Shown: positions 40,965 to 50,028, numbered from the stretch's first letter. The stretch: 64,000 nucleotides of DNA from VFMC01 sp044359565 (GCA_044359565.1 JBIKLX010000003.1:1-64000); one strand, 5' to 3'. Notes: generated from the sequence alone by a model not told the origin. Made by a program: numbers and translations.

Positions 40965-41843
40965 ATGGGACGGGCACTCAGCGACGAGCAGATCGAGCAC
41001 TACCACCGCGACGGCTTCCTGGTGGTGCCCGACATGGCCGGGCCCGAGGCATGCCGATCGCTGCGCGACGCAGCTGAAGCCATCGTCGATGCGTTCGAAC
41101 CCGACGACCGCCGCACGGTGTTCACCACCGACGAGCAGGAGCGGGTGAGCGACGGCACCTTCCTCTCGTCGGGAGGTGGCATCTGGTGCTTCTTCGAAGA
41201 GGAAGCGTTCGACGAGGCCGGCGAACTGCGCCACGACAAACGGCTCAGCATCAACAAGATCGGCCACGCGATGCACGACCTCGACCCGGCGTTCGAGGCG
41301 TTCACGTACACCGCCGACCTCGCCGCGGTGGCCACCGACATCGGCCTCGCCGAGGCCCAGGCGCTGCAGAGCATGTACCTGTTCAAGCAGCCGCTCATCG
41401 GCGGCGAGGTGGGCTGCCACCAGGACGCCACGTTCTTGTACACCGAGCCGCTCAGCGTGACCGGTTTCTGGTTCGCACTCGAGGACGCCACGCTCGAGAA
41501 CGGTTGCCTGTGGGCAGCACCCGGGGGGCACCGCACCAGCCTGCGCAAGGTGTTCAAGCGGGCGGGCACCACCGACGACGACGGCACCGTGTTCGACGTG
41601 CTCGACCCCACTCCCCTGCCCGAGCCCGCCGACCTGGTGCCGCTCGAAGTGGCCGCCGGCACGCTCGTGGTGCTGCACGGTCTGTTACCGCACTGGAGCG
41701 ACGTGAACCGCTCGCCCCGCAGCCGCCACGCCTACTCGGTGCACTGCATCGACGCCACGGCGCAGTACCCCGAGTGGAACTGGTTGCAGCGCCCAGCCGA
41801 TCTGCCGCTGCGCACCCTGCAGCAGACGGGTGCCGCAGCATGA
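40965..41843 (+). CDS. Phytanoyl-CoA dioxygenase (PhyH) family protein
   Basis: 292 aa Fe(II)/2-oxoglutarate oxygenase. Metal site: GCHQDATFLY near residue 148 (His-x-Asp) and LLPHWSDVNRSPRSRHAYS near 243 (distal His, then Arg for 2-oxoglutarate). N-terminus ALSDEQIEHYHRDGFLVVPD is the family's usual helix. Substrate unknown. Its stop overlaps the adenosine deaminase ATG (ATGA), which suggests a role tied to nucleoside handling; inference. Confidence 0.9.
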   Translation: MGRALSDEQIEHYHRDGFLVVPDMAGPEACRSLRDAAEAIVDAFEPDDRRTVFTTDEQERVSDGTFLSSGGGIWCFFEEEAFDEAGELRHDKRLSINKIGHAMHDLDPAFEAFTYTADLAAVATDIGLAEAQALQSMYLFKQPLIGGEVGCHQDATFLYTEPLSVTGFWFALEDATLENGCLWAAPGGHRTSLRKVFKRAGTTDDDGTVFDVLDPTPLPEPADLVPLEVAAGTLVVLHGLLPHWSDVNRSPRSRHAYSVHCIDATAQYPEWNWLQRPADLPLRTLQQTGAAA

Positions 41844-42916
41844 CCACCTCACTCGCCACCGACCTGCTGCGCCGGGCCCCCAAGGTGCTGCTGCACGACC
41901 ACCTCGACGGCGGCCTGCGCCCCGCCACGGTGGTCGAACTGGCCGACGAGTTCGGCTACCGCAACCTGCCCACCCACGACGTTGCTGCACTGGCCACCTG
42001 GTTCAACCGTGGCGCCAAGCGCAACGACCTGGTGCTGTACCTCGAGACGTTCGCCCACACGGTGGGCGTCATGCAGCACCGCGACGCCATCGAGCGCGTG
42101 TCGTACGAGTGCGCTGTCGACCTGGCCGCCGATGGTGTGGTGTACGCCGAGGTACGCATGGCTCCCGAGTTGTGCACCGAGGCCGGCCTCACGCTCGACG
42201 AGGTGGTGCAGGCCATGCTCGACGGCTTCGCCCGCGGCCACGCCGAGACCGGCATCGTCGTCTACCTCATCTGCTCCGCCATGCGCACCGCGGCACGCAG
42301 CCTCGAGATCGCCGAGGTGGCCGTCCGCTGGCGCGACCGCGGTGTGGTGGGCTTCGACATCGCCGGCGCCGAGGCCGGTTACCCACCCACCCGCCACCTC
42401 GACGCGTTCCAGTACGTACAGCACGAGAACTTCCACGCCACCATCCACGCGGGCGAGGCCTTCGGTCTGCCCAGCATCTGGGAGGCCGTGCAGTTCTGCG
42501 GTGCTGAGCGCCTCGGCCATGGCGTGCGCATCGTCGACGACATCACCGGCCCGGAGGGCGACGAGCACCTCGGCCGCCTCGCCGCGTACGTGCGCGACCG
42601 GCGAATCCCGCTCGAGCTGTGCCCCACCTCGAACGTCAACACCGGGGTGTGTGCTTCGATCGCCGAGCACCCCATCGGGATGCTTCGTCGCCTGCGGTTC
42701 CGGGTGACGGTGAACACCGACAACCGGCTGATGAGCGCCACCTCGATGACCAAGGAATTCGCCCAACTGCACGAGGCATTCGGTTGGGGTCTGGCCGACA
42801 TCGAGTGGGCCACGATCAACGCGATGAAGAGCGCGTTCGCCCCGTTCCCCGAACGGCTCGAGATCATCAACCGGGTGATCAAGCCGGGTTACGCGGCATT
42901 GCGCGCCGAGGGCTGA
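41840..42916 (+). CDS. add: Adenosine deaminase
   Basis: 358 aa. Converts adenosine or deoxyadenosine to (deoxy)inosine. Zn ligands and catalytic residues visible: LLHDHLDGGLRP near residue 18 (HxH), TIHAGEAFG near 205 (HAGE), CGAERLGHGVRI near 222, and VTVNTDNRLMS near 295 (Asp). The last motif has Asn where many ADAs have a second Asp, a common actinobacterial form. Translationally coupled to the PhyH gene and next to a nucleoside transporter and upp. Confidence 0.94.
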   Translation: MTTSLATDLLRRAPKVLLHDHLDGGLRPATVVELADEFGYRNLPTHDVAALATWFNRGAKRNDLVLYLETFAHTVGVMQHRDAIERVSYECAVDLAADGVVYAEVRMAPELCTEAGLTLDEVVQAMLDGFARGHAETGIVVYLICSAMRTAARSLEIAEVAVRWRDRGVVGFDIAGAEAGYPPTRHLDAFQYVQHENFHATIHAGEAFGLPSIWEAVQFCGAERLGHGVRIVDDITGPEGDEHLGRLAAYVRDRRIPLELCPTSNVNTGVCASIAEHPIGMLRRLRFRVTVNTDNRLMSATSMTKEFAQLHEAFGWGLADIEWATINAMKSAFAPFPERLEIINRVIKPGYAALRAEG

Positions 42917-42960
42917 CCGCGGGCCAGTCGTCGATTGACGGCATACCCGTCTCCATCTGA

Positions 42961-42966
42961 CACACT
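42961..42966 (+). promoter_or_regulatory. -10-like box upstream of upp
   Basis: CACACT, 6 nt before ATG 42973; the first base deviates, but the same box precedes 15173 and 60387. Confidence 0.3.
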
Positions 42967-42972
42967 CGGCAG

Positions 42973-43608
42973 ATGCCTGTCGTCGTCCATCACGTCGATC
43001 ATCCACTCATCGCCGACTCGCTCACCCGAGTGCGCGACGTCGCCACCCCGAATGCGCTGTTCCGCCAGGAACTCGAGCGCATCGGCGTGCTGCTCATCGC
43101 CGAGGCGACGCGTCATCTGCCCACACATCCGGTGCGGGTGACCACCCCGCTCACCGAGACCGACGGGGCGGCGCTCAGCTCGCAGCCCATTGTCGTGCCC
43201 GTGCTGCGGGCCGGCCTCGGCTTCTTGCACGCCGCCCAGGAACTGCTGCCCAACGCCGATGTGGGCTTCATCGGGGTCGCCCGCGACGAGACCACGTTCC
43301 AGCCCAAGCAGTACGTCAACAAGCTGCCCGAAACGTTGGCCGGCCGCCAGTGCATCGTGCTCGACCCGATGCTCGCCACGGGCGGTTCGCTCGCTCACAC
43401 CTGCCAGTTGCTGCTCGAGCGGGGCGCCACCGGCACGATCATCGTGGTGTGCGTGCTGGCCGCCCCCGAGGGCATCGCCGTACTCGAACAGGCCGGCCTC
43501 GACCTCGACATCTACACGGCAGCGGTCGACGAGCGGCTGAACGAGCACGCCTTCATCGTGCCGGGCCTGGGCGATGCAGGCGATCGCCAGTTCGGTTCAC
43601 CGGCCTGA
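42973..43608 (+). CDS. upp: Uracil phosphoribosyltransferase
   Basis: 211 aa. Makes UMP from uracil and PRPP. VPVLRAGLGFLHAAQELLP near residue 74, CIVLDPMLATGGSLAHTC near 128 (PRPP-binding loop), and YTAAVDERLNEHAFIVPGLGDAGDR at the C-terminus (in part: FIVPGLGDAGDR), the uracil site. Normal length. Its stop lies in the loop of a perfect hairpin shared with the convergent agmatinase gene. Confidence 0.97.
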   Translation: MPVVVHHVDHPLIADSLTRVRDVATPNALFRQELERIGVLLIAEATRHLPTHPVRVTTPLTETDGAALSSQPIVVPVLRAGLGFLHAAQELLPNADVGFIGVARDETTFQPKQYVNKLPETLAGRQCIVLDPMLATGGSLAHTCQLLLERGATGTIIVVCVLAAPEGIAVLEQAGLDLDIYTAAVDERLNEHAFIVPGLGDAGDRQFGSPA

Positions 43609-43617
43609 GGCCGGTGA
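43597..43617. terminator. Bidirectional hairpin between upp and the agmatinase gene
   Basis: TCACCGGCC and GGCCGGTGA pair perfectly (9 bp) around the loop TGA, which is the upp stop codon. The first three bases (TCA) are the agmatinase stop on the other strand. Confidence 0.75.
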
Positions 43618-44640
43618 CGCGTTCGGTCGTCCCGCTTCGCGATTCTTCCAGGCCAGCCCCGACAGGATCTCCATGATCAGGCGGTGGGCCACGTTCACCG
43701 TGCAGTCGGCGTGGTCGTAGGCGGGGGCGACCTCCATCACGTCGAACGCGACGAGAGGCGTCTCCATCGCCAGTCGACGCATCGCCCGCAGCAGATCGGC
43801 CGATGTGATGCCACCCGGCTCGGGAGTACCGGTACCAGGGGCGTAGGCCGGGTCGAGGCTGTCGATGTCGACGCTGACGTAGAGATGGTCGACACCGTCC
43901 ATCGCCTCGGCGATGGCATCGGTGAGCACGGCGTCGAGGCCGCGACGATGCACCTCGTCCATCAGGTGCCAGCGCATGCCTTGCTCACCCATCCACTGCC
44001 ACACATCGGCACCCGGCCAGTAGCCACGCAGGCCGATCTGCACGAAGTTGCGACCAGGAATGGCGCCGCTGTCGATCAGGCGACGCATCGGGCTGCCATG
44101 GCTGGCGAGGTTGCCGTCGATGGAGTCGGCGGTGTCGGCGTGAGCGTCGAAGTGAACCATGCCCACCCGCCCGAAGCCGAAGTGCTCGGCGACGGCGGTG
44201 GCAGCAGGCCAGGTGACCGAATGGTCGCCGCCGATGGTGACGGGGATGATGCCGTGCTGCACCACCGAGGCGACCTTGGCACCGATGTTGTCGAGGCTCT
44301 CGCGCACCATCCCGTGCGGACAGTAGGCATCGCCCACATCGACCACTTCCAGCCAGTCGAAGATCTCGAGGCCGAGGTCGAGGTGGTAGGTGCCGGGCTC
44401 ATAGGCATCGGTGCGTAGCGCCCGCGGCCCGAAGCGCGCGCCGGGACGGTTCGAGGTGCCCAGGTCGAACGGTGCTCCGACCACCGCCACGTCGGGACGC
44501 CATGCCGCCAGCTGCTCGGGCTCGGCGACGAGCGGCCGCTGGGCGAAGGTGAGCACGCTGCCGAACACGTAGCCGAGTTCGAGTTGCTCGCGGTACCCCG
44601 GGCCGATGTCGCGGCGGGGAGCGCCAGGGGTATCAGTCAT
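43597..44640 (-). CDS. Agmatinase/ureohydrolase family enzyme
   Basis: 347 aa. Removes urea from agmatine or a related guanidino compound. Mn ligands: VTIGGDHSVTWP near residue 135, MVHFDAHADTAD near 160, SVDIDSLDPAYAPGTGTPEPGG near 252 (in part: SVDIDSLDPAYAPGTG). N-terminus is longer than in E. coli SpeB, closer to guanidinobutyrase/propionase types, so the exact substrate is open. ATG 44640 overlaps the PPK2 stop by 8 bp. Confidence 0.92.
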   Translation of the reverse strand: MTDTPGAPRRDIGPGYREQLELGYVFGSVLTFAQRPLVAEPEQLAAWRPDVAVVGAPFDLGTSNRPGARFGPRALRTDAYEPGTYHLDLGLEIFDWLEVVDVGDAYCPHGMVRESLDNIGAKVASVVQHGIIPVTIGGDHSVTWPAATAVAEHFGFGRVGMVHFDAHADTADSIDGNLASHGSPMRRLIDSGAIPGRNFVQIGLRGYWPGADVWQWMGEQGMRWHLMDEVHRRGLDAVLTDAIAEAMDGVDHLYVSVDIDSLDPAYAPGTGTPEPGGITSADLLRAMRRLAMETPLVAFDVMEVAPAYDHADCTVNVAHRLIMEILSGLAWKNREAGRPNASPASGR

Positions 44641-45415
44641 CCAAGACGTCCAGGTCGGAGATGGCCGGGATCTCCAGACCCTGGCGCGCCATACCTTCTT
44701 CGATCCGCAGGTTCAGGGTCTCGAGCACCGCGATGCGGGCGAACCGCTTCTGCTCGGCCGCGATGACATCCCAGGGAGCAACGGGGCGCGACGTCTTGTC
44801 GAACATGTCCTCGGCCGCAGCGACGTACAGGTGGTTCTTCTCGCGGTTGCGCCAATCCTCGTCGGTGAGCTTCCAGCGCTTCAGCGGATCGGCGGCTCGG
44901 GCATCGAAGCGGGCGAGTTGCTCGGCGTCGCTGACATGCATCCAGAACTTCACCACGATGACGCCCTCGACCACCAGCGACTCCTCGAAGTCGCGAATGG
45001 CCTTGTAGGCGCGCTGCCACTCGGCGCGGGTGGCGTACCCCTCGATCCGCTCGACGAGCACCCTGCCGTACCAGCTGCGATCGAACACCGCCATCCCGCC
45101 CAGGCCGGGCACCTCGCGGTAGAAGCGCCACAGGAAATGGTGCCGCTTCTCTCGCGGTGTGGGGGCCGAGTAGTTGACGACCGTGTAGTGCCGTGGGTCG
45201 AGATGCCCGACGATGGTCTTGATCGCCCCGCCCTTACCCGAGGCGTCGGGGCCCTCGAACAGCACCAGCAGACCCGGGCCGACGCCGCCGTCTCCCAGTT
45301 CGCCGCCCAGGTGCAGGCGCAACTGCAACAATCGCCGCTGGCCGTCGACGAGGCGCCGTTCGTACTCGCCACGGTCGAGCCGTTGCGACAGGTCGAGTCG
45401 GTCGATCGCTCCCAT
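44633..45415 (-). CDS. ppk2: Polyphosphate kinase 2
   Basis: 260 aa. Phosphorylates a nucleotide with polyphosphate or the reverse. Walker A LFEGPDASGKGGAIK near residue 52, SAPTPREKRHHFLWRFY near 84, FDRSWYGRVLVERIEGY near 110 (Walker B and lid), and WKLTDEDWRNREK near 180. Single-domain PPK2, likely class I. ATG 45415 has AAGGGGGG 7 nt upstream. With upp and add nearby it could link nucleotide salvage and polyphosphate. Confidence 0.93.
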   Translation of the reverse strand: MGAIDRLDLSQRLDRGEYERRLVDGQRRLLQLRLHLGGELGDGGVGPGLLVLFEGPDASGKGGAIKTIVGHLDPRHYTVVNYSAPTPREKRHHFLWRFYREVPGLGGMAVFDRSWYGRVLVERIEGYATRAEWQRAYKAIRDFEESLVVEGVIVVKFWMHVSDAEQLARFDARAADPLKRWKLTDEDWRNREKNHLYVAAAEDMFDKTSRPVAPWDVIAAEQKRFARIAVLETLNLRIEEGMARQGLEIPAISDLDVLDD

Positions 45416-45538
45416 CCAGTCCCCCCTTCGATCGGTCGTCAACGCTGTCTGACCACCAGACCCTAGGCGCGAGCACCCGACCGTCCCGACTCCGTGGGAT
45501 CCGTGCGCCAACAGGGCAGACCACGGACGGTCACCGCC

Positions 45539-47527
45539 ATGCACAACCAGGCGCGTTTGGTCGACGAATCGTTCGCGACCCCGACCCAGTCCGATCAGGA
45601 CGCGTCGGCCGAAGCGGTGCGCGCCCAGTTGTTCGAGTTCTACGCCACCAGCCGCTGGGTGGCGCCAGTCGGCAACCTGGTGGGGTGTGTGCTGTTCGCC
45701 GTCATCGCGAGCCCACTGCTGCCGGGGGCACTGTTGCTCGTCTGGCTCGGTGCCGGAGTGACCATCTCGGCGCTGCTGTGGGCATCGGTCACGGTGCCGT
45801 ACTTCAGTCAGCATCTCGACAAGTCGGGCCTGCCGGTGATGTGCCCGCTGGCCCACTCGCTGGTCGGCGCGCTGTGGGGCGTAGCGGTATGGCTGGGCCC
45901 GGCCGAACCGCACACCGAATACCTCCTGTTGTGCCTGGCGCTGCTGTTCGCCATCAGTGCAGGGACGCTGACCGGCGCCTCAGGCCTCACCCGTCTCACG
46001 ATGAGTGTGCTCACCCCGATGTGGCTGCTGGGCAGTATCGGCTTCATGGTGGGTGGCGAACCGCTCCTCACCCTGGGCTCACTGGTGTTCCTCGTCATCG
46101 TGTGGCGCGACAACGTCCGCACCTCACGGCTGCTCGTCGAACTGGTGCGCCTTCGCGAAGGCACCAAGGCTCAGGCCGAACGGGCCGAATGGGAAGCGAA
46201 CCACGACCCCCTCACCGGTCTGCCCAACCGTGCCGGCCTGCTGAGCATGGCCGAGGATGCCCGTCGCACCGCTCACCACAGTGCGCAGTCGACGACGGCG
46301 ATGTTCATCGACCTCGATCACTTCAAAGAGGTGAACGACCGGTTCGGCCACCTCGCCGGCGACGCGCTGCTCGCCGAGGCCGCGCAGCGGCTGCGCACCA
46401 CGGTTCGGCCCGACGACGTGGTCGGCCGCCTCGGTGGCGATGAGTTCCTGGTGCTCATCTTCCGCGAGATCTCGCCGATCGCCACGGCCAAGCTGGCCGA
46501 ACGCATCATCGGCACCCTCGAGGAGCCGTTCCACCTCGCGACCGACGATGTGTACGTGTCGGCCAGCGTGGGCATCACCCACGTGAACCGCCTCGATGCC
46601 GATGTGCATCGCCTGGTGCACGAGTCCGACAAGGCGTTGGCCCACGCCAAACGCAACGGGCGCCGTCAGGCTGTCGTGTTCGACAGCGGTCTTCGGGCGC
46701 AGCTCACCGAGCGCAGCGGCCTCGAACTGGCCCTTCGCAAGGCCATCCGCTCGAACCAGTTGGAAGCATGGGGCCAGCCGGTCGTCGACGTGGCCACCGG
46801 CCGAGTTGCATGGGTGGAGCTGCTTGCCCGGTGGGAGGCCACACCGGGCGGCTTCGTGCCGCCTTCGGTGTTCATCCCGTTGGCCGAGGAGATCGGGGTC
46901 GTCGGCGACATCGGTCGGCAGATGCTCGGCCACGCCAGCACTGCGTTGAAGCGGTGGCGCACCCATCCGGCCCTCAGCGGCGCCGATGCTGCGGTGAACA
47001 TCTCGGCGTTGCACATCGTGCGCGAAGACCTGGTGGCCGACATCAGCCAGTTGATGGCGTGCGACGGCCTGCCCGCGCAGCATCTCATCATCGAACTGAC
47101 CGAGAGCCACCGCCTCACCGACATCGACAAGGTGGCGAACACCTTCCGTCGTCTCGGTGCGGCCGGGGTACGCCTCGCCGTCGACGACTTCGGCACGGGC
47201 TACTCGTCGCTCGGCCAGTTGCTGGCGCTGCCGGTGTCGATCGTGAAGGTCGACCACTCGCTCACCACCGGCTGCGACATCGACGACGACCGCGCCGGTG
47301 TGGTGAGGGCCATCCGTCAGCTCGCCGCGTCGCTGGGCCATGTCGTGGTGGCCGAGGGCATCGAGACCATCCGCGAGTGCGAGGTGATGGCGGGGATCGG
47401 CATCGACCAGGCGCAGGGCTACCTGTTCTGTCCGCCGCTGCCGCTTCCCGAGTTGGAGGACGAACTCGCCCGCCATCGCGGCAACTGGCCGTCGTTCGGC
47501 CACATCCCGCGCATCACCGCATCCTGA
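45539..47527 (+). CDS. Membrane-bound GGDEF-EAL cyclic-di-GMP protein
   Basis: 662 aa from ATG 45539. N-terminal membrane region with about six helices (about 35-185). GGDEF domain: DPLTGLPNRAGLL near 207, FIDLDHFKEVNDRFGH, RLGGDEFLV near 300, so diguanylate cyclase activity is expected; no RxxD inhibitory site is obvious. EAL domain: motif altered to VELLARW near 425 (Glu kept), then VNISALH, LIIELTESHRL, AVDDFGTGYSSLGQLL, VKVDHSL, VVAEGIET, all phosphodiesterase residues present. Both activities are possible. GTG 45494 is an alternative start. Confidence 0.92.
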   Translation: MHNQARLVDESFATPTQSDQDASAEAVRAQLFEFYATSRWVAPVGNLVGCVLFAVIASPLLPGALLLVWLGAGVTISALLWASVTVPYFSQHLDKSGLPVMCPLAHSLVGALWGVAVWLGPAEPHTEYLLLCLALLFAISAGTLTGASGLTRLTMSVLTPMWLLGSIGFMVGGEPLLTLGSLVFLVIVWRDNVRTSRLLVELVRLREGTKAQAERAEWEANHDPLTGLPNRAGLLSMAEDARRTAHHSAQSTTAMFIDLDHFKEVNDRFGHLAGDALLAEAAQRLRTTVRPDDVVGRLGGDEFLVLIFREISPIATAKLAERIIGTLEEPFHLATDDVYVSASVGITHVNRLDADVHRLVHESDKALAHAKRNGRRQAVVFDSGLRAQLTERSGLELALRKAIRSNQLEAWGQPVVDVATGRVAWVELLARWEATPGGFVPPSVFIPLAEEIGVVGDIGRQMLGHASTALKRWRTHPALSGADAAVNISALHIVREDLVADISQLMACDGLPAQHLIIELTESHRLTDIDKVANTFRRLGAAGVRLAVDDFGTGYSSLGQLLALPVSIVKVDHSLTTGCDIDDDRAGVVRAIRQLAASLGHVVVAEGIETIRECEVMAGIGIDQAQGYLFCPPLPLPELEDELARHRGNWPSFGHIPRITAS

Positions 47528-47577
47528 CCGCGAACAGACATCGTCGAAGCGCCCATCGGCGCGGCGTCGCGGATTGC

Positions 47578-47583
47578 TAGCGT
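47578..47583 (+). promoter_or_regulatory. -10 box of a leaderless glnS promoter
   Basis: TAGCGT, 10 nt before ATG 47594. Confidence 0.4.
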
Positions 47584-47593
47584 CTCGCCCATC

Positions 47594-49291
47594 ATGGCGT
47601 CTCCTGAAACCCCCGCCGTCGGCGCAACCGACAACCAGGCCTCCGATTTCGTGCGCGATCTCGTGCGCGCCGATCTCGAGCAAGGCACATTCGGCGGCAC
47701 GGTGCAGACCCGGTTCCCACCCGAGCCGAACGGCTACCTGCACATCGGGCACGCGAAGGCCATCTGCATCGACTTCGGCATCGCCGCCGAGTTCGGGGGC
47801 CGCTGCAACCTTCGCTTCGACGACACCAACCCCGACACCGAAGACGTCGAGTACGTCGACGCCATCATCGACGATCTGCGTTGGCTGGGCTTCGAGGCAC
47901 CCGAGCCCGTGCTCTTCGCCTCCGACTACTTCGAGCAGCTGTACGAGTGGGCCGAGCATCTCATCGAGCACGGCCTCGCCTACATCGACGACCAGGACGG
48001 CGACACCATCTCGGCCCAGCGCGGCGGCTACGGCAAGCCGGGCATCGAGAGCCCCTTCCGCATGCGCCGCGTCGACGAGAACCTCGACCTGTTCCGCCGC
48101 ATGCGAGCCGGCGAGTTCGCCGACGGGGCCCGGGTGCTGCGCGCCAAGATCGACATGCAGCACGAGAACATGCAGTTCCGCGATCCGGTGATGTACCGCA
48201 TCCGGCGCCAGCGCCACCACCGCACCGGCGACCAGTGGGTGATCTACCCCACCTACGACTGGGCTCACGGCCAGAGCGATGCCATCGAAGGCGTCACCCA
48301 TTCGCTGTGCACGCTCGAGTTCGACAGCCACCGGCCGCTGTACGACTGGTACCTCGAGCATCTGCCGCTGCCCGGATATCAGCCGCGCCAGACCGAGTTC
48401 GCCCGACTCGAACTCACCCACACCGTCACCTCGAAGCGGCGCCTCGCCACACTGGTGGCCGACGGTGTGGTCGACGGCTGGGACGATCCGCGGCTGCCCA
48501 CCCTGCGCGGGCTGCGCCGCCGCGGCTACCCGGCAGCAGCCATCCGCGAGTTCTGCTCGTACATCGGGGTGTCGCGCACCAACAGTCGCCACCAGATCGA
48601 ACTGCTCGAATCGTTCGTGCGCGCCGACCTGAACCGCACTGCGCTTCGTCGCATGGCGGTGCTGCGGCCGCTGCGGGTCGACATCACCAACTGGCCGACC
48701 GGCCACGTCGAGCACGTCGAGTTGGGCAACAACCCCGAGAACGCCGACGACGGAACCCGCCTGGTGCCGCTGTCGGGCACGCTGTACATCGAGCGCGACG
48801 ACTTCATGGTCGAACCGGCACCGAAGTACTTCCGCCTCTCGCCCGGTAAGGAGGTGCGTCTGCGCGGCGCCTACTTCCTGCGGTGCACGGGCTACACCCT
48901 GGGCGACGACGGCGAGGTCGAGTCGGTGCAGTGCACCTTCGACCCCGACACCCGCAGCGGTAACGCGCCCGACGGACGCAAGGTGAAGGCCACCATTCAC
49001 TGGGTGTCGGCCCAGCACGCCGCCGACGCCACCGTGGCCCTCTACAGCCGCCTGTTCAGCGCCGAGGTGCCCGGCGAGCGCACCGGTGAGGCGTTCGACG
49101 ACCTCGACCGCAACTCGCGCGAACTGCTCGCCGACTGCAAGGTGGAGGCTGCGCTCGCCGACACCGCCGCCGGCCAGGTGGTGCAGTTCGAGCGCCTCGG
49201 CTACTTCGCCCACGACCCACGAGATCCCATGCTGTTCCACCGCACCGTGGGCCTGCGCGACGAGTGGGCCAACATCCAAAAGCGTGCCTGA
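47594..49291 (+). CDS. glnS: Glutaminyl-tRNA synthetase
   Basis: 565 aa, normal GlnRS length. Charges tRNA-Gln directly. FPPEPNGYLHIGHAKAICID near residue 38 holds HIGH; VTSKRRLATLV near 278 is the KMSKS equivalent; the two C-terminal beta-barrels are present (VEHVELGNNPEN, PDTRSGNAPDGRKVKATIHW). Many actinobacteria lack GlnRS and make Gln-tRNA by transamidation, so its presence is noteworthy. The next gene overlaps its stop (TGATG). Confidence 0.97.
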   Translation: MASPETPAVGATDNQASDFVRDLVRADLEQGTFGGTVQTRFPPEPNGYLHIGHAKAICIDFGIAAEFGGRCNLRFDDTNPDTEDVEYVDAIIDDLRWLGFEAPEPVLFASDYFEQLYEWAEHLIEHGLAYIDDQDGDTISAQRGGYGKPGIESPFRMRRVDENLDLFRRMRAGEFADGARVLRAKIDMQHENMQFRDPVMYRIRRQRHHRTGDQWVIYPTYDWAHGQSDAIEGVTHSLCTLEFDSHRPLYDWYLEHLPLPGYQPRQTEFARLELTHTVTSKRRLATLVADGVVDGWDDPRLPTLRGLRRRGYPAAAIREFCSYIGVSRTNSRHQIELLESFVRADLNRTALRRMAVLRPLRVDITNWPTGHVEHVELGNNPENADDGTRLVPLSGTLYIERDDFMVEPAPKYFRLSPGKEVRLRGAYFLRCTGYTLGDDGEVESVQCTFDPDTRSGNAPDGRKVKATIHWVSAQHAADATVALYSRLFSAEVPGERTGEAFDDLDRNSRELLADCKVEAALADTAAGQVVQFERLGYFAHDPRDPMLFHRTVGLRDEWANIQKRA

Positions 49292-49803
49292 TGGCGCTCT
49301 ACCGGCCCCACGGCCCGCACCGACCACCCGATAGCGACGACAGTCCGCTCGTCTACGACGTGCCCGTGGTCGACGACGACAGCGACGACGGCGACGGCGA
49401 CGACGACGACGGAGCCCCGACGATCACCTCGGTGTCACAGTTGGCCACACCCCGGCCGAAGCGCCGCAAGCGCATCCCCTGGCAGCCGGGCGTGCAATCG
49501 AACGGCACGTTCCGCGACCGCATCGGCCGCATCTACACCGAACTCGACGATGTGATGATCCCGGTCGAGGCGCGCCAGTTCCTGGAGGGCACCCCGCTCG
49601 TGGTGTGGGACCGCTGCGGCTGCGGAGGTGGATGCGGGCTGATGTGGGTGCCGCCAGAGCGCATCGGCGATCTGCTCACCTCGTACCCGATCATCCATCG
49701 CAACCGCATCGGCAGCGGCGTGATCTCGTCGTGGCGGGCAGAGGACCGCACCCGGCTGCTGTTGCTGCAGAACGCTGTCAGCTGGGGCCGCGTCATCCGC
49801 TGA
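49291..49803 (+). CDS. Hypothetical protein with Asp-rich linker and Cys cluster
   Basis: 170 aa, not recognised. N-terminal acidic run VVDDDSDDGDGDDDDGAP near residue 26, then a basic segment PRPKRRKRIPW near 55, and VWDRCGCGGGCGLMWVPP near 107 with three close Cys that could bind metal. The C-terminal part (SYPIIHRNRIGSGVISSW, WGRVIR) looks folded. It overlaps the glnS stop and is followed by a terminator, so it is the second gene of a glnS operon. Confidence 0.7.
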   Translation: MALYRPHGPHRPPDSDDSPLVYDVPVVDDDSDDGDGDDDDGAPTITSVSQLATPRPKRRKRIPWQPGVQSNGTFRDRIGRIYTELDDVMIPVEARQFLEGTPLVVWDRCGCGGGCGLMWVPPERIGDLLTSYPIIHRNRIGSGVISSWRAEDRTRLLLLQNAVSWGRVIR

Positions 49804-49825
49804 CGTCTGCAGCCCCACACGGCAA

Positions 49826-49847
49826 GAGGCCCCCTCGCGGGGGCCTC
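49826..49847. terminator. Hairpin terminator between the glnS operon and the tRNA genes
   Basis: GAGGCCCCC and GGGGGCCTC pair over the loop TCGC; TGTTTT follows 9 nt later on the plus strand. Could stop the glnS operon and, from the other side, the tRNA transcript. Confidence 0.75.
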
Positions 49848-49863
49848 CGACCTGATGTTTTCT

Positions 49864-49939
49864 TGGCAGCCCGTACGGGATTCGAACCCGTGCCGCCACC
49901 TTGAGAGGGTGGTGTCCTAGGCCTCTAGACGAACGGGCC
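49864..49939 (-). tRNA. tRNA-Glu (anticodon CUC)
   Basis: 76 nt including encoded CCA. Acceptor GGCCCGT pairs with ACGGGCT; anticodon stem CCACC/GGTGG with loop CTCTCAA; T-arm GGTTCGAATCC. Anticodon CUC decodes GAG. Confidence 0.96.
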
Positions 49940-50028
49940 GAGCAGCCCCAGCACACTACCAACCCGGTTGGTCGGCACCAACCGAGGCCAGACGCGACTC
50001 AGCCGGCCCAGTGGCCGGCCGAGTCGAA

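Noticed and set aside
46124..49327. 1067-codon open frame on the minus strand across the GGDEF-EAL and glnS genes
   Set aside because: Crosses two clear genes in the opposite direction; a base-composition artefact.
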